Both the position numbers and the translations under genes were made by a program. 64,000 nucleotides of DNA, taken from positions 98,233 to 162,232 of the forward strand of contig JAKSRI010000002.1 of the NCBI GenBank assembly GCA_024403695.1. The letters run 5' to 3'. A model generated the notes under the pieces. The model saw nothing but the letters and a program-made list of their open reading frames with translations, was not told the origin of the DNA and did no database searches. Source of the stretch: Saccharofermentans sp. (GTDB lineage Bacteria > Bacillota > Clostridia > Saccharofermentanales > Saccharofermentanaceae). This document shows, piece after piece, positions 42,287 through 51,952 of the stretch; position 1 is the first letter of the stretch, and each line of letters opens with the position of its first letter.

Positions 42287-45200
42287 ATGATTGAAGTTAA
42301 AGAGTTAAGTACATTAAGGTGTGTAACAGAAGATATTGTTACGGCAGCGTATAATTCTGGAAACCCAGATGAGCAGACTATTTATATTGCCCCAGAATCT
42401 TCTAAGGCTGCAGTTGAGAGATTGGTAATAGAACTGGCAGCTGGTTCTTCAACTAGGGTTAATGATGGGCTTGATTTTACTGTTAGCTCTTCATATGTAG
42501 ACGGTGATGTTGTTAGTTTTATTAGGCTTGCTCAGCGTTTCCTTAATATGTGTGGAATTGTCGATGATAAGGGAATGGATAAGACTACACTTAGAACTGC
42601 TATATATCGTATTTTGTCAGAACATAAGGGTGAATTCAGAACAATAGGAAAGTTTGTTGGTAGATTCGAGTATATTGATCAGCTTATTGATTTTCTTGGT
42701 GACTTCTCCAGATATGAGATAGGAGAAGAGCTTATATCTCATGCATATGAAGTAGCTGAGATTAGTGGTGAGTCAGCTGATATGGATCAGGTGTATCTAG
42801 ATAAGATTTACGATTTTAAGTTGTTATCAATGTACATTGATGAACTTAATTCTAAGTATGGGCTGAGTCTTATGGTTAATCCTATGGCAAAGGCACATGC
42901 ACTTATGAGTAAATTGATTGAAGATCCGACTCTGCTTAGCAGAAGAAGATACAGAGAATTTGCAGCACTTGTTAAGAGTCGATTTGTAGTTGTGGGATTT
43001 GGCGCTGTACGTCTTCTTACTCCACAGGAACTTACATTTATTAAAGATATGAGTGATTTGGGAGCTAGAATTGAATTCTATCCACTTACTAATTCTGGAG
43101 CTCCAACTGGTATTGACGATGCTGTATATGTAAATGGTAATAAGTTTGTAGATAATCTAGCTAGTATCGACAGTGGAATTATCATGAGTTCTTTTGTTCA
43201 CAATCCTTCATTAGTTAATGCAGGAGATGCGACCTTGAATATGGCTTCAGAGTCTTATGCACATAGAATTGATATCGATGAGTCTTCTGTTAATAAGACT
43301 TCCGCAATTCGATGTGTATCTATTGCTGGACTTGATGACAGAATTGGTTTTATAGCTAATGAGATTATGGATCTTACTCGTAATCAAGGATATCGATACA
43401 AAGATATGAGTATCGTCTGTGTTGATGAGTCTATTATTCCAAGACTTAAGAACATTCTCGGAATGTGGGGAATGGATGCATTTGTTGATAAGAAGATAAT
43501 TATTAGTAATACACCAGTATTTAGATATCTGATGCTTTTGTCTCAGCTTCCTATCAGTAATTATTCGATCGATTATGTTCTTAATATCCTGCGTAGTGGA
43601 CTTGCAGGGGTTCTTAAGGAGGATGTGGATCTTCTGGAGAATTACTGTGTCAGCTATAACATTATCAATGGTAACAGATTGTTTGATCAGTCATTTTTTG
43701 TTCATGGACCTAAGTATTATCTTAAGGCATATAGAAATGGAAGAGAGATTCCTGCAGCTGAGTATTTGTGGGAACATGTAATTTCACGTGTTCTTATTCC
43801 TATTCGAGACCAAGCTGAAGAGATTAATTCTGCTTCTTCGCTAAGTATGAAGGCACAGATAACAGCAAAGGTTATTGATGGACTTAAGGATAGTATAAAG
43901 GCTCTTAGTAAGGAACTTGTTGATAGAGGTGACACAGATAGAGCATCTGCACTTGTTCGTGGCTATAAGGAAGTAATGGAGCTACTTGTTGGGTTCACAC
44001 TTCCTATGAATGATTATGAGATTTCTCAGAAGGATTACTGCGCTCTTATCATGATTGACATGCGTAATAAAGTTCAAGGTACTATCCCTCTTATGGTGGA
44101 TTCTGTTGACATTATTACTCCTGATCAGGCTTATTTTTCTAAGACAAAGATTATGTTTGTAATTGGTGCTACAGCTGAGAATTTTCCATGTAAGAAGGTT
44201 ACAGAAGGCCTTATGACTAGAGTGGAACTTGAGCGATTCTCTAATAGTGTGGGTGTATATATTCCTGATAAGGTTAAGACACGTAATAGAAGTGATTTTG
44301 TTACTAGTGCGCTTATGTTTAATAGCGTCTCCGACCGACTCTATCTCATTAATGAATATGGCGGTGATTCTAGTAGTGTTTATGATTATTTTTTAAAGTT
44401 TGCAGTTAAAGAAGAGATAAACTGCTTCAAGATTCCACTTTATGGTAATAAGGTTGAAGGCAGACATGATTATAAGACAACTACAATTGACCCTGAGGTT
44501 ATTAGAGGATTAATTGGTGACAATAAGCGTGTTAGTGTTACATCTATCGAGAAATATAACACCTGTCATATGCAGTATATGATTCAGGACGTGCTTGGTA
44601 TCGATGAGCGTGATGATGGACGTAGAGTACGCGTTAACGTTATGGGAAGTATTATTCACCATATGTATGAGATTGTCCTTAAGAATATGAGGGATACCGG
44701 AAAGACTTTGGCTGACTATGAAAGTCTTGCAAACAGTCTTGATGGTAATCCAGATGAACTCGAGAAGTTGTCAGTAGATGCATTTAACGACTATTGCTCC
44801 AAGAGTCTCAATCCAAATGAGAAAACACCTGAATTTTTCGTTTATCCTGGTCAGAAGGCTAGAAGAATATTCAAGTATTCATTCCCGTTTATTCTTCGTG
44901 AGGTGGTATCCAGTGGATATTTGCCTGTTGATTTTGAACGTAAAATCCAGGAAGTTGAATCTCCTTTGGAGTTCACATCTTCCCTTGGAAACAAGTTCAG
45001 TTTTGTTGGAAGCGCGGACAGAGTTGATCACAATGACGCGACAGGTAAAGATCGTGTTGTTGATTATAAGAGTGGAGATAAGGAATTTGAATATCAAAAG
45101 GCACTTGCAGGTGTTCAAATCCAGCTTTTTGCATATGCTAATGCACTTGCATGTGAGCGTGATATTGATAATGTTGGATATTTCCCAATAGGACTTAAAC

Positions 45201-45562
45201 CAGAAAAAAATAAGAAACTTGATATAAAGCCAACATTCGCTGAACTTAATTCAGAGCAGTTTGGAACAATACTGGATTATGTTAAGACTGTAATTCAGAG
45301 TAGTTGTAATGGTATTTCGGAAGGTAAGGCAGATGCACTTGTTAATTCTCAGTCAAAGCATGGAATGTCATGGGGATGTGTATATTGTCCTAATTCAGGA
45401 TCATGTGGAAACAACAAGAGTAATCCTACATTAAGAGTCGAAGGCCATTTGGAATCACTAACACCTGAGGAAGAGGCAGCTATCAAAGACGCAACAGGCA
45501 AGAAAGCTACTACCCTTGATAAGGTTATTAAAACTATGAAAAAGCAGATGGAGGAAAACTAA
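42287..45562 (+). CDS. addB: ATP-dependent helicase/nuclease subunit B
   Basis: A 1091-residue AddB protein, the partner of AddA in double-strand break processing and Chi recognition. The N-terminal half is a helicase-like region without a clear Walker A. The C-terminal RecB-type nuclease has DRVVDYKSGDKE and GVQIQLFAYANAL. The iron-sulfur cluster cysteines are present: one at YNTCHMQY and three in CVYCPNSGSC (C-x2-C-x5-C), the same spacing as in Bacillus AddB. It directly precedes addA with no gap. An AT-rich region with TATAAT near 42251 probably holds the promoter. Confidence 0.9.
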   Translation: MIEVKELSTLRCVTEDIVTAAYNSGNPDEQTIYIAPESSKAAVERLVIELAAGSSTRVNDGLDFTVSSSYVDGDVVSFIRLAQRFLNMCGIVDDKGMDKTTLRTAIYRILSEHKGEFRTIGKFVGRFEYIDQLIDFLGDFSRYEIGEELISHAYEVAEISGESADMDQVYLDKIYDFKLLSMYIDELNSKYGLSLMVNPMAKAHALMSKLIEDPTLLSRRRYREFAALVKSRFVVVGFGAVRLLTPQELTFIKDMSDLGARIEFYPLTNSGAPTGIDDAVYVNGNKFVDNLASIDSGIIMSSFVHNPSLVNAGDATLNMASESYAHRIDIDESSVNKTSAIRCVSIAGLDDRIGFIANEIMDLTRNQGYRYKDMSIVCVDESIIPRLKNILGMWGMDAFVDKKIIISNTPVFRYLMLLSQLPISNYSIDYVLNILRSGLAGVLKEDVDLLENYCVSYNIINGNRLFDQSFFVHGPKYYLKAYRNGREIPAAEYLWEHVISRVLIPIRDQAEEINSASSLSMKAQITAKVIDGLKDSIKALSKELVDRGDTDRASALVRGYKEVMELLVGFTLPMNDYEISQKDYCALIMIDMRNKVQGTIPLMVDSVDIITPDQAYFSKTKIMFVIGATAENFPCKKVTEGLMTRVELERFSNSVGVYIPDKVKTRNRSDFVTSALMFNSVSDRLYLINEYGGDSSSVYDYFLKFAVKEEINCFKIPLYGNKVEGRHDYKTTTIDPEVIRGLIGDNKRVSVTSIEKYNTCHMQYMIQDVLGIDERDDGRRVRVNVMGSIIHHMYEIVLKNMRDTGKTLADYESLANSLDGNPDELEKLSVDAFNDYCSKSLNPNEKTPEFFVYPGQKARRIFKYSFPFILREVVSSGYLPVDFERKIQEVESPLEFTSSLGNKFSFVGSADRVDHNDATGKDRVVDYKSGDKEFEYQKALAGVQIQLFAYANALACERDIDNVGYFPIGLKPEKNKKLDIKPTFAELNSEQFGTILDYVKTVIQSSCNGISEGKADALVNSQSKHGMSWGCVYCPNSGSCGNNKSNPTLRVEGHLESLTPEEEAAIKDATGKKATTLDKVIKTMKKQMEEN

Positions 45563-48500
45563 GTGGATAATTATTCTGTTGAACAGTTAGCAATTATTAA
45601 TGCACCAATAGGAAATACTCTTGTATCTGCTGCTGCTGGTTCAGGTAAAACTACGGTATTAGTTGGACGAATCATCGATAAGATTTTGGCAGATGAGTTC
45701 TCAGTGGACCGAATTCTTGTAGTTACATTTACTAAGGATGCAGCTGCCAATATGAAGAGTAAAATCGAGAAAAAGATTAAGAGTACAATTCTTCAGCTTA
45801 AGGCAGAAGGTGGTAGAGAAGGTGATATAAAGAAACTCCAGGAACAGCTTGATCTCCTCCCTAATGCCTATATTCAGACAATAGATAGTTTTTGTTCTCG
45901 TGTAATTAAGGAAAAAGGATATGTAATCGCTGATTCTAAGGAAGCAGAGCTTGTCGAGTATGGAAATTCTGTACTTGATGAGAATACTCTTAACATCCTT
46001 CTATTTGATGCTATTTCACAGGCTATTATAGACACATATGAGAGCGAAGATGCTTCCGATGAAGGATTTTTGCTCCTCACAGGAATGTTTGGAAATGGAA
46101 GAACTGATGACAGACTTGCTGATAATATAGCATCTTCCTATAAGCAACTTAGAAGTCTTCCTGATTATATCGACAGATGTGATTCTATTGTTAGAACACG
46201 TGAAGAATTGGATTCAGCAGGAGATATTATTGGACTATGTGAAGTCGTCGATAACATAATGACATTGTTCGATGGAGTGGACGGTGCGTATTATGATGCT
46301 TTGCATTCCATGGTTGATAATATTCAGTTCTTGGCAAAACCACGCGATAATGAGATTCGTCACGAAGTTATCCATAATTTGTTGAATCAGATGCAAAGCT
46401 TTACAGATAATGTTATTTCTGTAAAAAATAACGGTACAGTTATGGATGTTGTAAATGCCATCATTAACAGACCTGCTATCGAGAATATGGTTCGTGATGG
46501 GGTGTTTGTTGCTATTAATAGCAGAACAGAAAGCGATGAGCTTGTAGAGTTTTCAGAGCTGTTTGGTAGACTAGCTGCTGTTATTAGTTTCTTGTCACCT
46601 TTAATTAATGAGGCAAAGAATAGTATTGAAAATAAGAAGTTTACTTCTCCGGGTGGTTACAAGGATTCAGCTGCTCCATATGTTATCAATGGAGAATACT
46701 TTAGCTGCATCAATGTACCATATGATGAAATGTTAAGACGTCAGGCCCAGAGAACAGCTGTTGTTAAAGCATATGTGAAGCTCATTAAACGTACAGATGA
46801 GAATTATAGTGCTATGAAGAGCGTTGTTCGTGGTATGGATTTCCCTGACCAGAGCCATCTTGCCAAGAAGATTCTCGAGCAGAATGATGCTAGTGAATAT
46901 TATCGCGAGAAGTTTCAGGAAATATATATTGATGAGTATCAGGACAATAGTGATATTCAGGATGCTATTATTGAATGTATTTCTAGATCAGCTGGTAATG
47001 TATTCAGAGTTGGTGACGTAAAGCAGAGTATCTATAAGTTCAGATATGCAAATCCAAATATGTTTTTGAATATGATGAAAGCATATGAGGATCCAACTGT
47101 AAATGGTAAACTGTTCCTTCTTAACTGTAACTATAGAAGTGATAATCAGGTTCTTGAGTTCATTAATAAAATCTTTGAGCAGATTATGACTTCTGAAGGT
47201 GCTGAGATTGATTATAACGATTCACAGGCATTGAAGTATCCTTCTACTAAGCCTGTAACCAATGATTCAAAAACATCTGTTTTTACTGTTGAGAAGGGTG
47301 AGCTTAGTTACGAGAAGGCAGAATTTCTTGGTATAAAAGCTGAGGTCGAGAGACTGAGATCAAAAGGTCATGAGCTATCTGATATCTGTATTCTTACACG
47401 TAAACATAAAAGAGCATCAGCTATAACAAGATTCTTGAATGAACAGGGAATTGATGCCGTTTATTCAGATGAAGTTGCCATCTTTGATGACCACGATATT
47501 CATGGTGTAATGAATATTATTATTTCTATTGGAAATATTTATCGTGATGAATATTTGCTTGGTGTGCTTCTTGGTGCATATAGATATTCCAATTTTACTT
47601 TGGGTGAGGTAGGTGAGATTATTCTTTATGCAAAGAATAAGGGAATGCGCCCAGGTGACCATTATCTGTATACACAGCTTGAACTTTTCTGCAGTGCTGA
47701 TGAGGATTGTCTTAGTGATGAAGATAAGGACCTTCAGGCTAGAGTCAGAGCTTTCCTTGACTGGATGACAGACCTGCGTAATTACCAGCTTATTACAGAC
47801 ATCGGGGAGCTTGTGGACAGAATCTACAGAGAGACTGGTATCTGTTCTGATAGTCAGAGTCTTACTGAGAAATATGCTATGTTTAAGGAGTGGCTGTGCG
47901 CTAACTTCATGAGATATGGCAGTGATATCGCAGGTATTGGTGCTGCAATTGAGAATATGAAGGTAAAATTGGGTGGAAATACATCTGTTAAGGCAAAAGA
48001 AAATGCAAAGAAAAACGCTATTACCTGTATGACGTACCACGCAAGTAAGGGCTTGGAGTTTCCTGCGGTTATTGTTGCAGAACTTTATTCAAGAACGTCA
48101 AATAGTTCATCAGGTCCAATTCAGTTCAGTCCTGAATCAAGTTTTGCTGTAAATGATTATTATGAAGAAGATGTGAGAATTGATAAGTCAATTGAACGTT
48201 TGATTATGGATGAGAAAGGCGTTATCGAGGAGAATAGTGAAGGTATAAGACTTCTTTATGTTGCTTTGACCAGAGCTATGAATGATTTATCTATAATTCT
48301 TCCTATTGATACTAACGCAAATAGATATAAGAAAATGTACACCAGACTTCGTGGACTTAATTCTACTAAGATTCCAAGACAGTACTGGCTCACTACTGCT
48401 TCAGGTATTGAGAGTGCATTCATAGCGGGTCTTCTGAGACTTACAGGTTCTTCTGAACTTGAGAATATAATGATGACAAATATGGAACTTTTGTCCGGAG

Positions 48501-49426
48501 CAAGAGTTAAGCTGGATTATGACGATTTTATTCTTACCTATAAGGTTCCGGATGAGAATGATATTGCACTTGTTGATGCAGATGATAATGATGTTGATAG
48601 TTTAGTATCTTCTGAGATGGATTCAGGGGATGAAGAATCTGCGATTTCTGATGATGATGTAGTAGGTAGTGATAGCGATTTTGCTTTCGAGACAACAGGA
48701 TTAATACCTCTGGTAGCAGAAGGTTACGATGATATTGGCCTTCCTATATTTAAAGATTATCAATATGAGGAGGCATCACTAACTCCATTTAAGATGTCAG
48801 CGTCTCAGGTCGCCAAGGGTGATTTTACTTCAGCTGCGCCTATTAATCTTACTGTTAATGACTTGTCTTATTTTGTACAAAAGTTAAGTGGAGATATTGG
48901 TGATTCAGCTTCTGAGGTTGGTACATTTATTCATACAATTCTAAGATTTATTGATCTGGAACGTATAAATAACGGAACATCTTCATTTGAGGATGAGGTG
49001 GATTCGCTTGTTGAAGATGGAATCATTAGAAGTAGTGATAAAGATAAAGCAATGACATTTGAAACTGGTATCACTGCCTTTGCTATGAGTAGCATTGGAG
49101 CAAAGTTAATTAATGCAGATATTAATGGTCAGGCTTGCTATGAGAAGCCAATTGTATTTGCAGTTAAGAGCGGCTCAGATATGGTATTGATTCAAGGAAT
49201 TATCGACCTTATTTTTAAGGATACTGACGGAGAGTATATTCTCATTGATTATAAGACGGACAAATTTGCTGATACTATCAGTGAAGAGGAGAGAGTCGAT
49301 GAGACTATAAAGCGACATAGGGCGCAGGTTAATAGCTATGCTGCTTCAATGACTGCTGCTGGCAGTAAAGTAAAGCAGAAGTATGTATTCCTTGTAAGAT
49401 ATGGTGAGTTTGTGAAGATAGAATAA
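45563..49426 (+). CDS. addA: ATP-dependent helicase/nuclease subunit A
   Basis: A 1287-residue UvrD-type helicase with a C-terminal nuclease. SAAAGSGKTTVLVGRI (near 20-35) is Walker A; YIDEYQDNSDIQDAII is motif II; DVKQSIYKFRYANP is motif III; LLYVALTRAMNDL is motif VI. The nuclease has YILIDYKTDKF near the end. It starts with GTG one base after the addB stop, with GGAGG inside addB. A Asp/Glu-rich stretch of about 60 residues (around 1010-1070) is an insertion. AddAB resects DNA ends for recombination. Confidence 0.92.
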   Translation: MDNYSVEQLAIINAPIGNTLVSAAAGSGKTTVLVGRIIDKILADEFSVDRILVVTFTKDAAANMKSKIEKKIKSTILQLKAEGGREGDIKKLQEQLDLLPNAYIQTIDSFCSRVIKEKGYVIADSKEAELVEYGNSVLDENTLNILLFDAISQAIIDTYESEDASDEGFLLLTGMFGNGRTDDRLADNIASSYKQLRSLPDYIDRCDSIVRTREELDSAGDIIGLCEVVDNIMTLFDGVDGAYYDALHSMVDNIQFLAKPRDNEIRHEVIHNLLNQMQSFTDNVISVKNNGTVMDVVNAIINRPAIENMVRDGVFVAINSRTESDELVEFSELFGRLAAVISFLSPLINEAKNSIENKKFTSPGGYKDSAAPYVINGEYFSCINVPYDEMLRRQAQRTAVVKAYVKLIKRTDENYSAMKSVVRGMDFPDQSHLAKKILEQNDASEYYREKFQEIYIDEYQDNSDIQDAIIECISRSAGNVFRVGDVKQSIYKFRYANPNMFLNMMKAYEDPTVNGKLFLLNCNYRSDNQVLEFINKIFEQIMTSEGAEIDYNDSQALKYPSTKPVTNDSKTSVFTVEKGELSYEKAEFLGIKAEVERLRSKGHELSDICILTRKHKRASAITRFLNEQGIDAVYSDEVAIFDDHDIHGVMNIIISIGNIYRDEYLLGVLLGAYRYSNFTLGEVGEIILYAKNKGMRPGDHYLYTQLELFCSADEDCLSDEDKDLQARVRAFLDWMTDLRNYQLITDIGELVDRIYRETGICSDSQSLTEKYAMFKEWLCANFMRYGSDIAGIGAAIENMKVKLGGNTSVKAKENAKKNAITCMTYHASKGLEFPAVIVAELYSRTSNSSSGPIQFSPESSFAVNDYYEEDVRIDKSIERLIMDEKGVIEENSEGIRLLYVALTRAMNDLSIILPIDTNANRYKKMYTRLRGLNSTKIPRQYWLTTASGIESAFIAGLLRLTGSSELENIMMTNMELLSGARVKLDYDDFILTYKVPDENDIALVDADDNDVDSLVSSEMDSGDEESAISDDDVVGSDSDFAFETTGLIPLVAEGYDDIGLPIFKDYQYEEASLTPFKMSASQVAKGDFTSAAPINLTVNDLSYFVQKLSGDIGDSASEVGTFIHTILRFIDLERINNGTSSFEDEVDSLVEDGIIRSSDKDKAMTFETGITAFAMSSIGAKLINADINGQACYEKPIVFAVKSGSDMVLIQGIIDLIFKDTDGEYILIDYKTDKFADTISEEERVDETIKRHRAQVNSYAASMTAAGSKVKQKYVFLVRYGEFVKIE

Positions 49427-49436
49427 TTTATAAGAG

Positions 49437-49901
49437 TTATTTTTTACGAAGTTTTTTAAAGAAATCTTTCAAGATGGCGGAGCATTCTGATTCCAGAACT
49501 CCGCCTTCGTGTTCAACATAATGGTTGTGACCATGTTCAACATTAAAGATATCGTTACAGGAACATACTGCACCAGACTTAGGCTCATATGCGCCAAAGT
49601 ATACTTTGCGTATACGAGACTGGATGATAGCACCAGAACACATTGTACATGGTTCAAGGGTTACATACATATCACAGTCATTAAGTCTCCAGTCACCAAG
49701 TTTACGACAGGCTTTGTCTATAGCGATGATTTCAGCATGCATAAGAGAGTTACTCTTGGTTACTTTTTGGTTATGGGCGCGCACAAGGACTTTGCCGTCT
49801 TTAACGATTACACAACCGATAGGGCATTCCTCTTTGTCATATGCTTTGCGGGCCTCTTTAAGAGCTTCGCGCATGAAATCTTCTTTATCTTTAATTATCA
49901 T
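49437..49901 (-). CDS. tadA: tRNA adenosine(34) deaminase
   Basis: A 154-residue cytidine-deaminase-fold enzyme that changes A34 to inosine in tRNA-Arg(ACG). NSLMHAEIIAIDKAC provides the zinc His and catalytic Glu (HAE), and LEPCTMCSGAII the two zinc cysteines (PCxxC). The signature NDCDMYVTLEPC and SRIRKVYFGAYEPKSGAV are typical of TadA. It runs opposite to addA and ends 10 bases from its stop. Confidence 0.92.
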   Translation of the reverse strand: MIIKDKEDFMREALKEARKAYDKEECPIGCVIVKDGKVLVRAHNQKVTKSNSLMHAEIIAIDKACRKLGDWRLNDCDMYVTLEPCTMCSGAIIQSRIRKVYFGAYEPKSGAVCSCNDIFNVEHGHNHYVEHEGGVLESECSAILKDFFKKLRKK

Positions 49902-49974
49902 AGGAAAAATATATCACATTTTTCTTGGGGACGGCTATCTTGTATATATAGCTAGTTAATATATATAGATATAT

Positions 49975-50003
49975 TTGACAAATATAAATTAGCTAAGTAT
50001 AGT
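49975..50003 (+). promoter_or_regulatory. Promoter of the zinc-ribbon/rpoD unit
   Basis: TTGACA (49975-49980), 17 bases, TATAGT (49998-50003). Near-consensus. The leader to the ATG at 50125 is about 115 bases and shows no convincing hairpin. Confidence 0.78.
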
Positions 50004-50124
50004 GTATGTTGTCTTTTAATGCGGTTCTGCGCCTTTTTGTAATTGATTAGGGTGAATGAGACCCACTTATCGTATTGATACTGCATGGTAAAGATTAGAA
50101 CTAAGAGAATTAAGGTGGTTATTA

Positions 50125-50841
50125 ATGGCTACTAGTCAGGGTATGTGTAAAAACTGTGGTTCTTTGATCATGTTCGATGACAGAGATTCCACATGTGAGT
50201 GCGTTTTTTGTAATTGTGTTTTCCCTTCTGAGGAAGCAGTTGAGATTCTTAAGAATCCAGAAGGCCGTACTTTTGCTAATGAGAAATTTGAATCTAACAG
50301 AGATGATAGTCATCACTATACAACAAGAGTTTATTCAACAGAGTCTCTCGAGAAGCAGATTGAGAGAGAAGCTGCAAAGAAGGCTATGGAGAAAGAGTCC
50401 AAGTCCAAAGAGAATGAGTTTGAAGTTGCAGCTAAGGATGTAAAGGCTCCTAAGAAACTTGTTGTTCTTATGTGGACAGCTATTCTTGCTTTTGTTGTTA
50501 TTGTAGTCGCTATTGGTGTTCCTTCTTACAACATGAGAAAGAGTATTACTAATAGCATTGAGGGTAATTTCAAGAAGATTTACGCTTATGACAATGAGAA
50601 ACCACAGCATTCATTCCAGGGACAGACATGTCAGACATTCAACCTTGTAGTTGATAAGAAGCTTTCTGAGGATGAGGCTAAAACTATTTTTGACAATTAC
50701 TGTGAGCAGAGATCTGCTGCAGGTAAGAAGAACAATGATGCAGTTAAGGTTGTAATCTATTGCGATGGTGGTATTTATACAGTTACTACTTCTGGGGTTG
50801 AGTTCCAGGAAGATGTAAAGGTAGAAGCTAAGAAGAAATAA
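50125..50841 (+). CDS. Zinc-ribbon membrane protein of unknown function
   Basis: A 238-residue protein. A zinc ribbon lies at 8-35 (CKNCGS...CECVFCNC), a charged helical stretch of about 50 residues (Glu/Lys-rich, probably coiled coil) at 70-108, and one transmembrane helix at about 111-132 (VVLMWTAILAFVVIVVAIGV). The last 100 residues are a small alpha/beta domain. It is the first gene after a strong promoter and precedes rpoD by 57 bases. It resembles the other zinc-ribbon protein at 21824 only in the ribbon. In most Firmicutes dnaG lies at this place; it does not here. Confidence 0.6.
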   Translation: MATSQGMCKNCGSLIMFDDRDSTCECVFCNCVFPSEEAVEILKNPEGRTFANEKFESNRDDSHHYTTRVYSTESLEKQIEREAAKKAMEKESKSKENEFEVAAKDVKAPKKLVVLMWTAILAFVVIVVAIGVPSYNMRKSITNSIEGNFKKIYAYDNEKPQHSFQGQTCQTFNLVVDKKLSEDEAKTIFDNYCEQRSAAGKKNNDAVKVVIYCDGGIYTVTTSGVEFQEDVKVEAKKK

Positions 50842-50897
50842 TTCATTGATTAGATAGATATTACCGTGATGCTAAGGCATCAGGAAGGATGGTAAAA

Positions 50898-51950
50898 ATG
50901 GCAGATATTAATGATGCTATTGCTAAGATTAAGGCAGAAGCTAGTAAGAATAAGAATGTAATTAACGAGAGTTTCTTTGACTCTACAGCAGAGGAGTTTG
51001 ACCTTACACCAGAAGATATGGAAGGTCTTACAACTGAAGTAACTAAGCTTGGTATTAAGATTGAGTCTGATCTCGAGGAGGATACATCTGTTGATGGTAT
51101 CGTTGCGGCTTCTGATGAAGTAGCAGTTGATGATTCTGTTAAGATGTACCTTAAGGAGATTGGTAAGATTCAGCTCCTTAACGCAGAGCAGGAAAAGGTT
51201 CTCGCTCAGAGAATGCAGGATGGAGACCAGGATGCTAAGGATATGCTCGTAGAGTCTAACCTTCGTCTTGTTGTTTCAATCGCTAAGAAGTATATGAATA
51301 GAGGTCTTTCTCTCCTTGATCTTATCCAGGAGGGTAATATTGGTCTTATTAAAGCTGTAGATAAGTTCGATTATTCTAAGGGATTTAAGTTCTCCACATA
51401 TGCTACATGGTGGATTCGTCAGGCTATTACAAGAGCTATTGCAGACCAGGCAAGAACAATTCGTATCCCAGTTCATATGGTAGAGACAATAAATAAGCTT
51501 ACAAGAGTACAGCGTCAGCTCGTTCAGGATCTTGGTCGTGAACCATCTATTAATGAGCTTGCTGAGAAGATGGGTATGCCTGCAGATAAGATTAGAGATA
51601 TTCAGAGAATTTCTCAGGATCCAGTATCCATTGATAAGCCAGTAGGTGAAGAGGAAGATAGCCATCTCGTTGACTTCATTTCTTCTGATGAGTATATCTC
51701 TCCGGATGAGGAAGTTAGTAGAGACCTTCTTAAGGAGGACCTCATTAAGGTTCTTGATCTTCTCACAGAGCGTGAGGCTAAGGTAATCAGACTCAGATTC
51801 GGTCTTGACGATGATAAGCAGAGAACACTCGAGGAAGTAGGTAAGAGCCTTGGTGTTACAAGAGAGCGTATTAGACAGATTGAGGCTAAGGCAATCCGTA
51901 AGCTCGGTCGTTCTAGCTATGCTAAGCGCCTTGAGGGTTACGCTGATTAA
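50898..51950 (+). CDS. rpoD: Primary sigma factor RpoD (SigA)
   Basis: A 350-residue sigma-70 factor. Regions in order: 1.2 ([21 protein letters not shown], in part, near 78), 2.1-2.4 ([52 protein letters not shown] near 165), 3 ([20 protein letters not shown]) and 4.2 ([20 protein letters not shown] near 315). The N-terminal region of about 75 residues is short and acidic. The ATG at 50898 gives better spacing to AGGAAGG than the ATG three codons earlier. It recognises TTGACA/TATAAT-type promoters like those seen across the window. The Rnf-like operon starts 2 bases after its stop. Confidence 0.94.
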   Translation: MADINDAIAKIKAEASKNKNVINESFFDSTAEEFDLTPEDMEGLTTEVTKLGIKIESDLEEDTSVDGIVAASDEVAVDDSVKMYLKEIGKIQLLNAEQEKVLAQRMQDGDQDAKDMLVESNLRLVVSIAKKYMNRGLSLLDLIQEGNIGLIKAVDKFDYSKGFKFSTYATWWIRQAITRAIADQARTIRIPVHMVETINKLTRVQRQLVQDLGREPSINELAEKMGMPADKIRDIQRISQDPVSIDKPVGEEEDSHLVDFISSDEYISPDEEVSRDLLKEDLIKVLDLLTEREAKVIRLRFGLDDDKQRTLEEVGKSLGVTRERIRQIEAKAIRKLGRSSYAKRLEGYAD

Positions 51951-51952
51951 TA

